NCBI GenBank assembly: GCA_009691845.1
Contig: SIAJ01000023.1
Span: forward strand, 1 to 61,305
Source: Gemmataceae bacterium
GTDB lineage: Bacteria; Planctomycetota; Planctomycetia; Gemmatales; Gemmataceae
Reading direction: 5' to 3'
Length of the DNA stretch: 61,305 nucleotides
The notes under the pieces: generated by a model
Databases searched by the model: none
What the model was told of the DNA's origin: nothing
What the model saw: the letters and a program-made list of their open reading frames with translations, nothing else
Made by a program: the position numbers and the translations under genes
Shown here: piece by piece, positions 5,431 to 14,450 of the stretch
How positions within the stretch are numbered: position 1 is the stretch's first letter
Layout: the number at the start of each line of letters is the position of its first letter

Positions 5431-8058
5431 TTACTTCGCACCCAGGCGGCCGATCGCCTCGCGGGCCACGCGCGTGGGTGGGGCATCGCCGCCGGCTGCG
5501 ATTTCTTTTAGGTGGGCGATGGCTTCGGGAGTGCCCAGGCGTTCGAGAACTTCCACGCCTCGCAGGGGTCGGATCCATTCCAGGCCTGAATCGGGTTTGT
5601 TGACTTTGTCTTTCAGCTTCTCAAGTCGCTCGCGCATTTCCTGGGAAATCGTCGGCTTCTTGAGGGCTTCCGCGATCGCAACGCTGGCCAGGCTGCCCAT
5701 TCGTTCCAGATCACGCGTGGCCGTTTCACGAACGGGGAAGCGGGGCGAATCCAGGTCGGTAATCAGCTTCGCGATCTTGGTCACGTCCAGCTTCACGCCG
5801 GGAATGGGCTTGAGTTGTTCCTTCAAAAATGGAACTGCTTCCACGGGCCGAGTGAGCAGCATCCGCATCGCCTCATCAGCCTTGCGGGCATTCAGTCCCT
5901 CGAGATTCTTCCAGAGTTCATCCAGGTCGGCCGGCTTGAGAGCTTCGGCTTTCAGGGCTTTGCTCGGGAGATCCCAGAGGTACACGGTCGTGTCCGTCGA
6001 ACCGCTCGCCAGCGTCTTGCCATCTCTTGAGAACGCGAGTGAAGTCACTTGCCCTTCCATGCTGCCGAGATCGTGCCGAATCGATCCGGAGGTGACCTCC
6101 CAGATGATGATCTTCTTGCCGGCAATCGGCCGACCGTCTGGTCCGACTCGTTCGTATCCCTGTCCCGCATAGGCCAACAAACGACGATCGGGCGAAATTG
6201 CCAGGGAGGTGCCGCCGCCAATATTGGCCGAGTTTTCTAGCGATCGGGCCTCGCCGCCCGTGACCGCGTCGTAAATTTTTTGATTCTGATTTTGCCCGTT
6301 ATTGTTCGTGAACGCCACGAACAGCCGGTGGTCCAAAAACTGCATCGACATGAATTGCGTGTTGGGCACCTGGACCCGGGAGAGCGTCTTTCCGGTCGCC
6401 AAATCCCACGACCAGGCTTCCGCGACCTGAGTGCCATTGGGCGGATAGAAGTAGGCACAGGTGGTCAGAATGTTCCCGTCCGTCGAGAACCCGGCACAGG
6501 TGAAGTCCCCCTTCTGGCCCTTCAACGATGGCAATGGCAGCCCGGTTTCCATCTCCCACACGGGAATGGGAAACGCCTGCTCGCGGCCGTAATACCGGTT
6601 CATCGCGATGAGTTTGTTGGAGTCGGCCGAGAAGGCGATGATGCCGCTTCGATCGACGTAGCCCTGCGGGCTGGTCAGGGCGAACAATTCAAGCCCGGCA
6701 TTTACGTCCCACACGGCCGCCCCGCCGCCATTGGAGCCGGAGGCCACGAGATACTTGCCATCCGGAGAGAAGTGCGTTGGCCCGCCATAATTGCGGGCGT
6801 AGCCGTACATCCGCCTCGTGGCTTCGCTTTGCTTCAACTCGAAAGCTTCGAGTTCCTTGCCAGTGGTCACGTCCCAGCGAAGCAACTTGCCGTCGTTGCC
6901 GCTGGTGACGAGTGTCTTGTTGTCCGTGCTGAATTGCAACGAAGTGACCGGCCCTGTGTGCCCGCCTTGTGGCGTGAGCTTCTTTCCGGAAGGGACCTCC
7001 CAGATTTCGACCGCGTTCACGTTGATGGCCCAGGCCATGAGTTGTCCATCCGGCCGATAGAGCAGGCCGGCCACGTTCGGTGCCGGTCCATCGCAAATCC
7101 CGGCCCGCTTGCCGCTCGCGATTTCCCACGATTGCACGCAGCCATCCTGCCCGGCCGCGGACAGAATCTTGCCATCCGGTGAGAACAGCAGTTGCACCCC
7201 CTGCCCCGTTCGGCCCGCGAATCGCCGTTCGAGCTTGCCCGTAGCCACGTCCCAAAGCTGGATGGTGCCGTTTCCAGAACCGGCGATCTTCGAGCCGTCC
7301 GGCGAAAAACGCACGCTTGCAATCTGGTTGATGTCCGAGAGGAGAGTCGCTTTTTCCTTGCCGTCTTTCGCGGTCCAAAGCTGAATCTTGCGTGGGATCA
7401 GTGCATCCTCTTCCTGGTTGCCGCCGCCCCGATTGTAATGCTGGCCCCAGGTGGCCAGGTACTCCCCCTTGGGGGACATGCAGCCATGGACCGAGGAATT
7501 CTGAGCGGGCTTGACCGACGAGATCTGGCTTCCGCTCGTGAGATCGACGACCTTGACAAAGCCATTTTCATATTGGCTGCCGATGGCCACGTGCTTGCCG
7601 TCGGCCGAGACCTGGATCATGCCGTCGCGGCCATCCTTGTTCGGGTTCAGGGCCTGTTTGACGAGCTTGCCATCTTTCGCATCCCAGATGTTGATGCCGT
7701 TGTAGCCGGTAGTCACAAGCTGGTTGCCGTCTGGCATCCAGTGAATTTGGTTCGTGCGCAGGTATTCGCGGATAGTGATGCGACGCACTTCCAGGCCCGT
7801 GGACACGTCCAGAAAACGGACCGTGGTCGAGCCGCCGCAAATGGCCAGCAACTTGCCATCGGGCGACAGGCTGGCGGCACTGATGAAGTTCGGCTCGCGA
7901 AACTTGCCGGAGCCGAGCCGGAGGCGTGCTCCATCCGGAAGTTTGCCGTCGGAGGCGGGAGTACCCGTCGGAGGCTCCTGCATCGTTTTCATCGGCTGGG
8001 CAAGAGCCGAACTGGCGGCGACGAAGCAGAGAAACATGAAAAGACGAAGGTATGTCAT
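5431..8058 (-). CDS. Secreted WD40-repeat protein with HEAT-like C-terminal tail
   Basis: An 875-residue exported protein. It has a signal peptide (about 1-20), then a long stretch (about 50-705) of WD40 blades. These show repeated motifs of the type LWDVATGKL, SFSPDGK and SGSNDG, enough for about two seven-bladed propellers. The C-terminal part (about 715-875) is helical and HEAT-like, with LMKALK-type repeats such as SPRFPVRETATRDLERMG and PEAIAHLKEIAAGG. This layout is common among planctomycete secreted proteins and suggests a protein-binding scaffold. No catalytic motif is present. It is transcribed divergently from the DUF1592 cytochrome gene, with 202 bases between them. Confidence 0.87.
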   Translation of the reverse strand: MTYLRLFMFLCFVAASSALAQPMKTMQEPPTGTPASDGKLPDGARLRLGSGKFREPNFISAASLSPDGKLLAICGGSTTVRFLDVSTGLEVRRITIREYLRTNQIHWMPDGNQLVTTGYNGINIWDAKDGKLVKQALNPNKDGRDGMIQVSADGKHVAIGSQYENGFVKVVDLTSGSQISSVKPAQNSSVHGCMSPKGEYLATWGQHYNRGGGNQEEDALIPRKIQLWTAKDGKEKATLLSDINQIASVRFSPDGSKIAGSGNGTIQLWDVATGKLERRFAGRTGQGVQLLFSPDGKILSAAGQDGCVQSWEIASGKRAGICDGPAPNVAGLLYRPDGQLMAWAINVNAVEIWEVPSGKKLTPQGGHTGPVTSLQFSTDNKTLVTSGNDGKLLRWDVTTGKELEAFELKQSEATRRMYGYARNYGGPTHFSPDGKYLVASGSNGGGAAVWDVNAGLELFALTSPQGYVDRSGIIAFSADSNKLIAMNRYYGREQAFPIPVWEMETGLPLPSLKGQKGDFTCAGFSTDGNILTTCAYFYPPNGTQVAEAWSWDLATGKTLSRVQVPNTQFMSMQFLDHRLFVAFTNNNGQNQNQKIYDAVTGGEARSLENSANIGGGTSLAISPDRRLLAYAGQGYERVGPDGRPIAGKKIIIWEVTSGSIRHDLGSMEGQVTSLAFSRDGKTLASGSTDTTVYLWDLPSKALKAEALKPADLDELWKNLEGLNARKADEAMRMLLTRPVEAVPFLKEQLKPIPGVKLDVTKIAKLITDLDSPRFPVRETATRDLERMGSLASVAIAEALKKPTISQEMRERLEKLKDKVNKPDSGLEWIRPLRGVEVLERLGTPEAIAHLKEIAAGGDAPPTRVAREAIGRLGAK

Positions 8059-8260
8059 GATGTCGGGCCTCGGGCGGAGCGGGCCGGTTCGGCGGATTTG
8101 GATGAGAGTTAGCCTAGCCCGTTTGTGGAGCGAGGTAAAGTAGATGTTACGAGAGTTCGTCGGGCTCCTGACGGAGCACCGCTCGCACTGCTGAATCGCC
8201 CGTGCTACAATACTCCTGCCTCCCCGCCTGCCTTCCGCACATTCCTACCGGACTTTTTCC

Positions 8261-10555
8261 ATGCGTTTCGGTCTTCCCTCGCTCCTGCTACTCATCTGCG
8301 CTCTTCCCGCGTTTGCTGCCGACTTCTCGAAAGAGGGGGTAGCCTTTCTGAACAAACATTGCATCGGCTGTCACGGGGAGAAGAAAAAAAATGCCGGGGT
8401 TGCTCTGCACACGATTACGAACGAGGCTGCCCTGCTTGGCGACCGCAAGAAGATGCAGAGCGTCCTGCGGATGATCGATAACGGCGAGATGCCGCCCAAG
8501 GAAAAGCCTCGGCCGACGGTTGAAGAATTCGACGCGTTCAAGAAGTCCGTCGCACTCGTGTTCGACAAGGCCGACAAGAACGCGAAGCCCGATCCGGGTC
8601 GTGTCACGGTTCGTCGCCTGAATAAGACCGAATACGCCAAGACCATCCGCGATCTCGTCGGTATCGATTTCAACCCAGCGGAAGACTTTCCGGCCGACGA
8701 CATCGGCTATGGCTTCGACAACATCGGCGATGTGCTGACTCTATCGCCCGTCCTCATGGAGCGATATCTCGCTGCCGCCGAGGCAATCGTGAATCGGGCG
8801 ATCACGCCGATTCCGCCCAAGCCCCCCGTGCGTGGCGTGAGCGGCAAATATTTGGAGCCAGCTACCAATGCCGAAAAAATCGGTCGTTTTCGACCCATGA
8901 CCAAGGGAAACCTGAACTCGCTCTTCACACTCACGCTCGGCGGCGAATACACGTTCCGTTTCCGCGCTTACGCCACCGGTTGTGGCAGCGAACCGGTCAA
9001 GGTCACGGTCTCGGTTGATGGCAAGGAAGTGAAGACACTGACGTTTGCCGATGGGGATGACAAGAAAGCCACGGAGCCCGAATTCAAGTTTCCGTTGGAG
9101 AAGGGGAATCGGCGGATTGCCGTGACATTCACAAATCCGTTCAAGGATGACAAAGCCGTCGAACGCACATTGCACATCGAGAACTTCCATCTGACCGGGC
9201 CTGCCGACACCCGGCCCGAAACACAAATGAAGCTGATGGCCTGCGACACCAGCAAGCCAAAACGCGAGCAGATAGCCGAGATTTTGCGGCGATTCGCTGC
9301 CAAGGCCTACCGTCGGCCGGCCACGAACGACGAGGTCGGACGCTTGATCGCCCTGGCCGAGGGAGCGGAGACTCGTGGCGAAAACTTCCCGGGTGCGATT
9401 CAGTTCGCGATGCAAGCGGTGTTGGTGTCGCCCAAGTTTCTCTTTCGCGTGGAACTCGACGACCGCCCTCAGTCCGCCGATCCTCGGCCCCTCGACGAAT
9501 ATCAACTCGCCTCCCGGCTGTCGTACTTCCTGTGGTCCAGCATGCCGGACGACGAACTGTTTGCCCTCGCGGAGAAGAAACAGCTTGCCGCGAATCTGGA
9601 GCCACAAGTCCGCCGGATGTTGCAGGATCCGAAAGCGAAATCACTCGTCGATCACTTCGTGATGCAGTGGCTTCAGCTTCAGCGATTGCAATCGTTCGCT
9701 CCGGATGCCAGGCAGTTCCCATTGTTTACCGAGCAAGTTCGCTCGGCCATGCGGACCGAGACGAGCCTGTTCTTCGAGGAACTGATTCGTGAAGACCGGC
9801 CGATCCTGGACATTATCGATGGCCGATACACGTACCTGAACGGCCCGCTCGCCAGCTTGTACGGCATCAAGGATACGGTCGGGAATACCCACGACCCGAA
9901 GGACAAACGACCCGGCGGCAAGCCGATTCCTTACGACAAGTTCGTGCGCGTTGAGTTGCCGCCCGAGAGTATTCGCGGTGGGATCCTCACACACGCCAGC
10001 ATCCTGACCGTTACCTCGAACCCGACGCGAACCTCGCCCGTGAAACGAGGCAAATGGGTGCTGGAGCAGATTCTCGGTACACCACCGCCGCCGCCGCCGC
10101 CGGACGTTCCGGAGTTGAAGGACGACACGAAGACGGTCGCAACCGGCTCGTTGCGAAAGCGAATGGAAGAGCACCGCAAGAACCCGGCGTGTGCCAACTG
10201 TCACGCCAAGATGGACGACATGGGTTTCGCGTTCGAAAACTTCAACGCGATCGGTGCGTTTCGCGCGAAGGATGGCGAGTTCCCGATCGAACCTGCAGGC
10301 GTACTCTCCGATGGCAAGGCCTTCAAGAATCCCAACGAACTCAAGGCGATTCTGAAGGAGAAGAAAGAGTTGCTAACGCGGAACCTGGCCGAGAAACTGT
10401 TGACGTACGCCATTGGCCGAGGTTTGGAATGGTACGACAAACGGGCACTCGATGCGATTGTCGCGGGCACGGCCAAGGGTGAATACAAATTCTCCGCGCT
10501 GGTGTTGGAAGCCGTGCGAAGCGACCCGTTCCGCATGCGACGAGGAACAAACTAG
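8261..10555 (+). CDS. DUF1592-type planctomycete cytochrome c protein
   Basis: A 764-residue exported protein. A signal peptide (1-20) is followed by an N-terminal heme-c motif (Cys34-x-x-Cys37-His38), then in order DUF1587, a beta-rich carbohydrate-binding-like insert (about 195-320), DUF1595, DUF1592, DUF1588 and DUF1585. A second CxxCH (644-648, CANCH) lies in the C-terminal part. This domain order is nearly specific to planctomycetes and related bacteria. The biochemical role is unknown, but electron transfer linked to polymer degradation is suspected. The usual DUF1552 partner gene is not adjacent. TACAAT at 8208 is a possible -10 element. A hairpin repeat follows the stop. Confidence 0.9.
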   Translation: MRFGLPSLLLLICALPAFAADFSKEGVAFLNKHCIGCHGEKKKNAGVALHTITNEAALLGDRKKMQSVLRMIDNGEMPPKEKPRPTVEEFDAFKKSVALVFDKADKNAKPDPGRVTVRRLNKTEYAKTIRDLVGIDFNPAEDFPADDIGYGFDNIGDVLTLSPVLMERYLAAAEAIVNRAITPIPPKPPVRGVSGKYLEPATNAEKIGRFRPMTKGNLNSLFTLTLGGEYTFRFRAYATGCGSEPVKVTVSVDGKEVKTLTFADGDDKKATEPEFKFPLEKGNRRIAVTFTNPFKDDKAVERTLHIENFHLTGPADTRPETQMKLMACDTSKPKREQIAEILRRFAAKAYRRPATNDEVGRLIALAEGAETRGENFPGAIQFAMQAVLVSPKFLFRVELDDRPQSADPRPLDEYQLASRLSYFLWSSMPDDELFALAEKKQLAANLEPQVRRMLQDPKAKSLVDHFVMQWLQLQRLQSFAPDARQFPLFTEQVRSAMRTETSLFFEELIREDRPILDIIDGRYTYLNGPLASLYGIKDTVGNTHDPKDKRPGGKPIPYDKFVRVELPPESIRGGILTHASILTVTSNPTRTSPVKRGKWVLEQILGTPPPPPPPDVPELKDDTKTVATGSLRKRMEEHRKNPACANCHAKMDDMGFAFENFNAIGAFRAKDGEFPIEPAGVLSDGKAFKNPNELKAILKEKKELLTRNLAEKLLTYAIGRGLEWYDKRALDAIVAGTAKGEYKFSALVLEAVRSDPFRMRRGTN

Positions 10556-10583
10556 ACCCAACGCGGGCGAGATTAGGACATCG

Positions 10584-10657
10584 GAGCCGCGACCGTAAGG
10601 AGCGGTCAACGGCGACGACCATCCGGTCCCTATTCCGCTCCCTTACGGTCGCGGCTC
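10584..10657. repeat. Inverted repeat downstream of DUF1592 gene
   Basis: Arms at 10584-10605 and 10635-10657 pair over 22 bp with one bulged base (GAGCCGCGACCGTAAGG and its complement). It lies 28 bases after the stop and may serve as a terminator, although no U-run follows. Confidence 0.8.
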
Positions 10658-10796
10658 TGAAAATGCCTCATCTGCGGCCGTGCGGAGTATAGACGGGGTT
10701 GTCACAACTGCTGTTGGCCTTTGCTCACGGGTTGAAGTTGCCTGGTCTCAAAAAAGTCAACTCTAGCTGGCCATTTCACACGTCCCAGGGCAGTTC

Positions 10797-10870
10797 TTGG
10801 GAGGGCGAGGCTCCTGCCGAGCCGGAGAATCGCTCCTCCTCACGGCTCGGCAGGAGCCTCGCCCTCCCAA
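10797..10870. repeat. 27-bp perfect inverted repeat (dispersed hairpin element)
   Basis: Arms at 10797-10823 and 10844-10870 are exact reverse complements with a 20-nt spacer. The arm begins TTGGGAGGGCGAGGCTCC. Its spurious translation, containing GRGSCRA, is familiar from many planctomycete hypothetical proteins, which suggests a high-copy element. Confidence 0.85.
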
Positions 10871-10948
10871 GCCACCGGCCTCGTGCGTACTCATCTGGCA
10901 GGGCCAAGGGGCCGTTCTCCCTCAGGCCGTGCCGAAATCGGAAGTGGT

Positions 10949-12739
10949 TCAAACCTCAAAGCCGAGCAGGCGAAGCAGTACCAGCCCGTTTCCCCGTGGA
11001 ACCACTCCATTCCGCAAACGATAATCGAACCGAATCTGCCCGTCCACGAGTTGATCTTCAAAGTGAACGTTGGCGGCTGTCTGGCCGAGTTGTTCGACAA
11101 TCTCGGCCAGAGTCAGATCGTGCGTGGAAACCATGCCAATCCCGCTTGATTCTAGAAGCACTCGAATCACGGCTTCGGCACCCACGCGGCGATCGTGCGA
11201 GTTGGTGCCACGCAAGATTTCGTCGAGCAGGAAGAGCACAGGAACAGGCCCCTTCGACCATTCGCGGATGGCCTGGAGCCGTCGAATCTCCGCGTAAAAT
11301 GCGGAGACCCCTTCGTGAAGCGAGTCGGCTTGACGCATGGCGCTTGCCACGGCAAGGGTGGAAACGCGGAGTTTTCGAGCACAGACCGGTGCTCCGGCGA
11401 GTGCAAGCACCACGTTCAGCCCAACGGCCCGCATGAGGGTGCTCTTGCCGGACATGTTCGAGCCACTGACGAGAAGCAGAGCTGGCGAGTTGCTGATTGA
11501 CAGATCGTTGCCAATTCGCCGCGATGCGGGGAGAAGTGGGTGAGCCAGGTTCTCTGCTTCCAACACTCGGCCATCAACGACGAGTTCCGGAAACGGGTAA
11601 TCGGGATGCTCGTAAGCAAACGCAGAAAGCGAACAGATTGCTTCGAACGTGCCGACAGCGTCGAGCCAGTCTCGAACTCGTTGACCGTCGCGGATTCGCC
11701 AGCGTTCGATCGCGTAGACCAGGTGCATGGGCACCATGAACACGAAGGCGAATGGCAGCACGAACTGGTTCCGCATGGCCGAATCCCAGGCATCGAGGAG
11801 GCTGGCCAGCGAGGCGATTCGAGAGGATGGCCTACCGTCCGCTGCATTCACTCGTTCGAGAATGGATTTCAGCAGTGGGCTTTCGAAGCGTTGGCTCTCC
11901 ACAAGCCGCAGGACCGGAAGAAACGCCTGCAACTCGGCCAGCACAGCCTGAGAATCTCGCATCACCTCGCGGATGAGCTGCCATTGGCGCGTGACGAACA
12001 CGACTTCAACGATGGCGACGAGGAGAAGAGGCGAGGGGCCCGTGCCGAAACCGGCCCAGGCCACGATGCTGGCAAGCCCCAAAATACCAAGCACGATTGC
12101 TAATAGTGGGCCACGTTGTCCGGTAAGGACCGGCGGTTCGGAAGGCCATCCGAGCAACGCACGAGTTTTCAACCCAGGCCGATCCGGATTGCCGAGGGTG
12201 CCAAATGCCTCGCGAAGATCGACGCTGGCTCGAATCTCTGTGATGGCGGTCTGCCGGGCGTGCACGGACTCCGGTGCAGATGGTGCGCTCAGCCACGCGG
12301 CCAGGGTGTCGTGCCCGTTGGGCGTGTGGGCTTCGCACAGATACTGAAACAGCGAGCCACGTCCGAACACGTCGAGGTCGCCTGAATAAGGATGCAGCGG
12401 ATCGGAAAATCGCTCGCCGGCAGGTCCTTTCCCAACCCAGCGATCGTGTAGCCGATCGAGGCCATGCGTGAAGTATCGAACCGCGTTGCTAGCATTCGCC
12501 CGGGCTCGAACGACTTTCCGGTGCCAGAAGATAGCCGTGATGAAGAGGATCGCACCGGGTGCCATCGAGACCGGTAGCCAGGGATCGAAAAGCGGGAAGA
12601 TGAAGGCCGGTACGATGAGCAGGAAAAACCCAACGAGCCGGCAGCGGCCTGCGCGACTCTCGCGTTGTTCCAGTTCGGTGGCAGCGACCGCACGTGCCTG
12701 AAGTCGCTGCTCGTATTCGGATTCGGGGGTGATAATCAT
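10949..12739 (-). CDS. Membrane-anchored MutS-family ATPase
   Basis: A 596-residue protein from the ATG at 12739; a TTG farther upstream would add 19 residues and crowd the divergent gene. Two pairs of membrane helices (about 35-80 and 205-250) precede a helical MutS core and a C-terminal MutS ATPase domain. The Walker A is GSNMSGKST with Lys432, Walker B is LFLLDEILRG, and MVSTHD is the His switch. The mismatch-binding N-terminal domain of true MutS is absent, so classical mismatch recognition is unlikely. Membrane-bound MutS-like proteins of this plan occur in Bacteroidetes and planctomycetes without a known function. It is divergent from the M48 protease, 71 bases away. Confidence 0.85.
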   Translation of the reverse strand: MIITPESEYEQRLQARAVAATELEQRESRAGRCRLVGFFLLIVPAFIFPLFDPWLPVSMAPGAILFITAIFWHRKVVRARANASNAVRYFTHGLDRLHDRWVGKGPAGERFSDPLHPYSGDLDVFGRGSLFQYLCEAHTPNGHDTLAAWLSAPSAPESVHARQTAITEIRASVDLREAFGTLGNPDRPGLKTRALLGWPSEPPVLTGQRGPLLAIVLGILGLASIVAWAGFGTGPSPLLLVAIVEVVFVTRQWQLIREVMRDSQAVLAELQAFLPVLRLVESQRFESPLLKSILERVNAADGRPSSRIASLASLLDAWDSAMRNQFVLPFAFVFMVPMHLVYAIERWRIRDGQRVRDWLDAVGTFEAICSLSAFAYEHPDYPFPELVVDGRVLEAENLAHPLLPASRRIGNDLSISNSPALLLVSGSNMSGKSTLMRAVGLNVVLALAGAPVCARKLRVSTLAVASAMRQADSLHEGVSAFYAEIRRLQAIREWSKGPVPVLFLLDEILRGTNSHDRRVGAEAVIRVLLESSGIGMVSTHDLTLAEIVEQLGQTAANVHFEDQLVDGQIRFDYRLRNGVVPRGNGLVLLRLLGFEV

Positions 12740-12810
12740 GGCGTCCGGGCGGGCTCGGCATTTTTCGGCAGTGCAACCTATGATAAGAGCAAGCAACCAC
12801 GAGAGGCGTA

Positions 12811-14340
12811 ATGTCGCTGCTTCTGTTGATATTTTTGACGATAGCCTGCCTGCCTGTCGATTGGCCGGAACCCTTGTTCGGCGTAGGCACGGAGGGGAGT
12901 GCGGCCATCAGCGGTGTCATCGTTGCCGGGCTATTGCTGGTCGCACGGTTTTTCTCTCACCGCACAGTCAGCCGACTAACTCTCGATCCTTCTTCGCGGG
13001 AGAGCATTGCCCGAGGGCACGGGCTGCGACGGCTCTCCTTCTTCTTCCTGAATCTGTTCGGATTCGTCTTGCTGCTCGTGTGCGGCTGGGGCTGGACGGT
13101 TCGTCATGCGTTCACCGTGAGCGAGGACTATCTTCCCGGTGCCGACCGATACCTTCCCGGTGCTGAACTTGTCATCCTGGTTCCCTATTTCATCAGCCTG
13201 ATCGGATCGTGGGCTCTTTTCTTCGATGCCGAGCGAGCACTTCATCTCGCCGCACCCTATGTGAGAGGTACGTTTTGGACGCGCGGCGGGTACATCCTGT
13301 ATTTGCTTCGCCAACATTTGCTGATGGTGCTCACACCCGTCTTTTTGATGATCGCCCAACTGGGGGCCTTGCGTGCATTTCCGACGATTCTGGATAGCCC
13401 CTGGGCGAAATTGGCCGCATTGTTCGGGCTATTCGGCTGCATCCTTCTGCTCCCCTCGTTTGTGCCTCTCGTGCTGGGCCTGCAGCCGATGCCCGCCGGC
13501 CGAGTGCGCGAACGGCTGGAGCGTGCCGCCAGTCGATTAAATGTCCGGTATCGTGGCTTGCACATTTGGGACACACGCGGCAACCTGGCAACGGCCATGG
13601 TGACCGGCCTGTTTCCGCGACTACGGCACATCGTGTTTACGGACTTGCTGCTGAGCACGATGAGCGACGATGAGATCGAAGCCGTGTTCGGCCACGAGGT
13701 TGGCCATGTGAAACACGGGCACCTCTTCTATTACGCAGCGTTCTTGATGCTCTCGTTTCTCACTCTCGGGGCAGCCTATCGGGCGGTCGAAATGGCACCG
13801 GGAACCACGATGCCAACGGGCGATGCGGCCCTGGTTGTCACGGTGTTGACCACCGGGATCTACCTCTTTGTCGTCTTCGGTTTTATTTCACGAAAGTGCG
13901 AGCGGCAGGCAGACGTCTTCGGCTGCAAGACCGTTTCGTGTTCGGATCCGGATTGCATTGGCCACGGACCGGAGACTTCGCTGGTTGCCAAGGGTCGAGG
14001 CTTGTGTCGAACCGGCGTCGGCATTTTCGTGCGCGCCCTGGAACGCGTTGAGGAAATCAACGGTCAAACCCGCGAGGCGGACCGAATCGAACGTCGCGGC
14101 CCGATCGGATGGTTTTCGGGCGCACTTCGCTTCGTCGGCATTTCATTGGCGACCTGGCAGCATTCAACGATTGCCAAGCGGGTGGCGTTTCTCAAGACTC
14201 TGCCCGGCTCCAACGGTGGCGAACAACGATTTCAGTTTCAGGTCACGCTGCTTCGCTGGGGCCTCTTCCTATTTCTGGCGGGCAGCATTCTCGCGGTATC
14301 GCTCTGGAAGGGCTGGCGGAATCTGCTGGAGGGGGTTTGA
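12811..14340 (+). CDS. M48-family integral membrane zinc metalloprotease
   Basis: A 509-residue membrane protein. About six hydrophobic helices come before the catalytic domain and two or three after. The zinc site is His295-Glu-Val-Gly-His299 in FGHEVGHVKHGH, with the third ligand Glu364 in CERQAD, the usual M48 (HtpX/Ste24-like) arrangement. It is longer and has more N-terminal helices than HtpX, and the region around 375-440 has extra Cys residues. It presumably degrades or processes membrane proteins. The start ATG at 12811 is just downstream of GAGGCGTA. It is divergent from the MutS-like gene, and mnmA follows after 110 bases with its own -10 element. Confidence 0.85.
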   Translation: MSLLLLIFLTIACLPVDWPEPLFGVGTEGSAAISGVIVAGLLLVARFFSHRTVSRLTLDPSSRESIARGHGLRRLSFFFLNLFGFVLLLVCGWGWTVRHAFTVSEDYLPGADRYLPGAELVILVPYFISLIGSWALFFDAERALHLAAPYVRGTFWTRGGYILYLLRQHLLMVLTPVFLMIAQLGALRAFPTILDSPWAKLAALFGLFGCILLLPSFVPLVLGLQPMPAGRVRERLERAASRLNVRYRGLHIWDTRGNLATAMVTGLFPRLRHIVFTDLLLSTMSDDEIEAVFGHEVGHVKHGHLFYYAAFLMLSFLTLGAAYRAVEMAPGTTMPTGDAALVVTVLTTGIYLFVVFGFISRKCERQADVFGCKTVSCSDPDCIGHGPETSLVAKGRGLCRTGVGIFVRALERVEEINGQTREADRIERRGPIGWFSGALRFVGISLATWQHSTIAKRVAFLKTLPGSNGGEQRFQFQVTLLRWGLFLFLAGSILAVSLWKGWRNLLEGV

Positions 14341-14413
14341 GAGTGGTTTCATACCGGACCCATAGGTCGGATGAGACCGATTGCCTCCGAACATCGGCTG
14401 GGCCCCAGACCAC

Positions 14414-14419
14414 TATAAT
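14414..14419 (+). promoter_or_regulatory. Consensus -10 element before mnmA
   Basis: TATAAT lies 32 bases upstream of the mnmA start. I see no good -35 hexamer at 16-18 bases, so this is only a candidate sigma-70 promoter. Confidence 0.4.
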
Positions 14420-14450
14420 CTGAAAGAGCTTTACTTCTGGAAGGGGTCGA

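Larger units (their letters stand above)
10556..10948. other. Gene-free stretch holding two inverted repeats
   Basis: This 393-base gap lies between two genes that converge on it. It holds the hairpins at 10584-10657 and 10797-10870. Open frames across it translate hairpin repeat sequence and are not credible. Confidence 0.7.

Noticed and set aside
10699..11436. A 245-residue plus-strand frame after the DUF1592 gene
   Set aside because: Its first part translates a hairpin repeat (GRGSCRA-type peptide) and the rest is antisense to the MutS-like gene.
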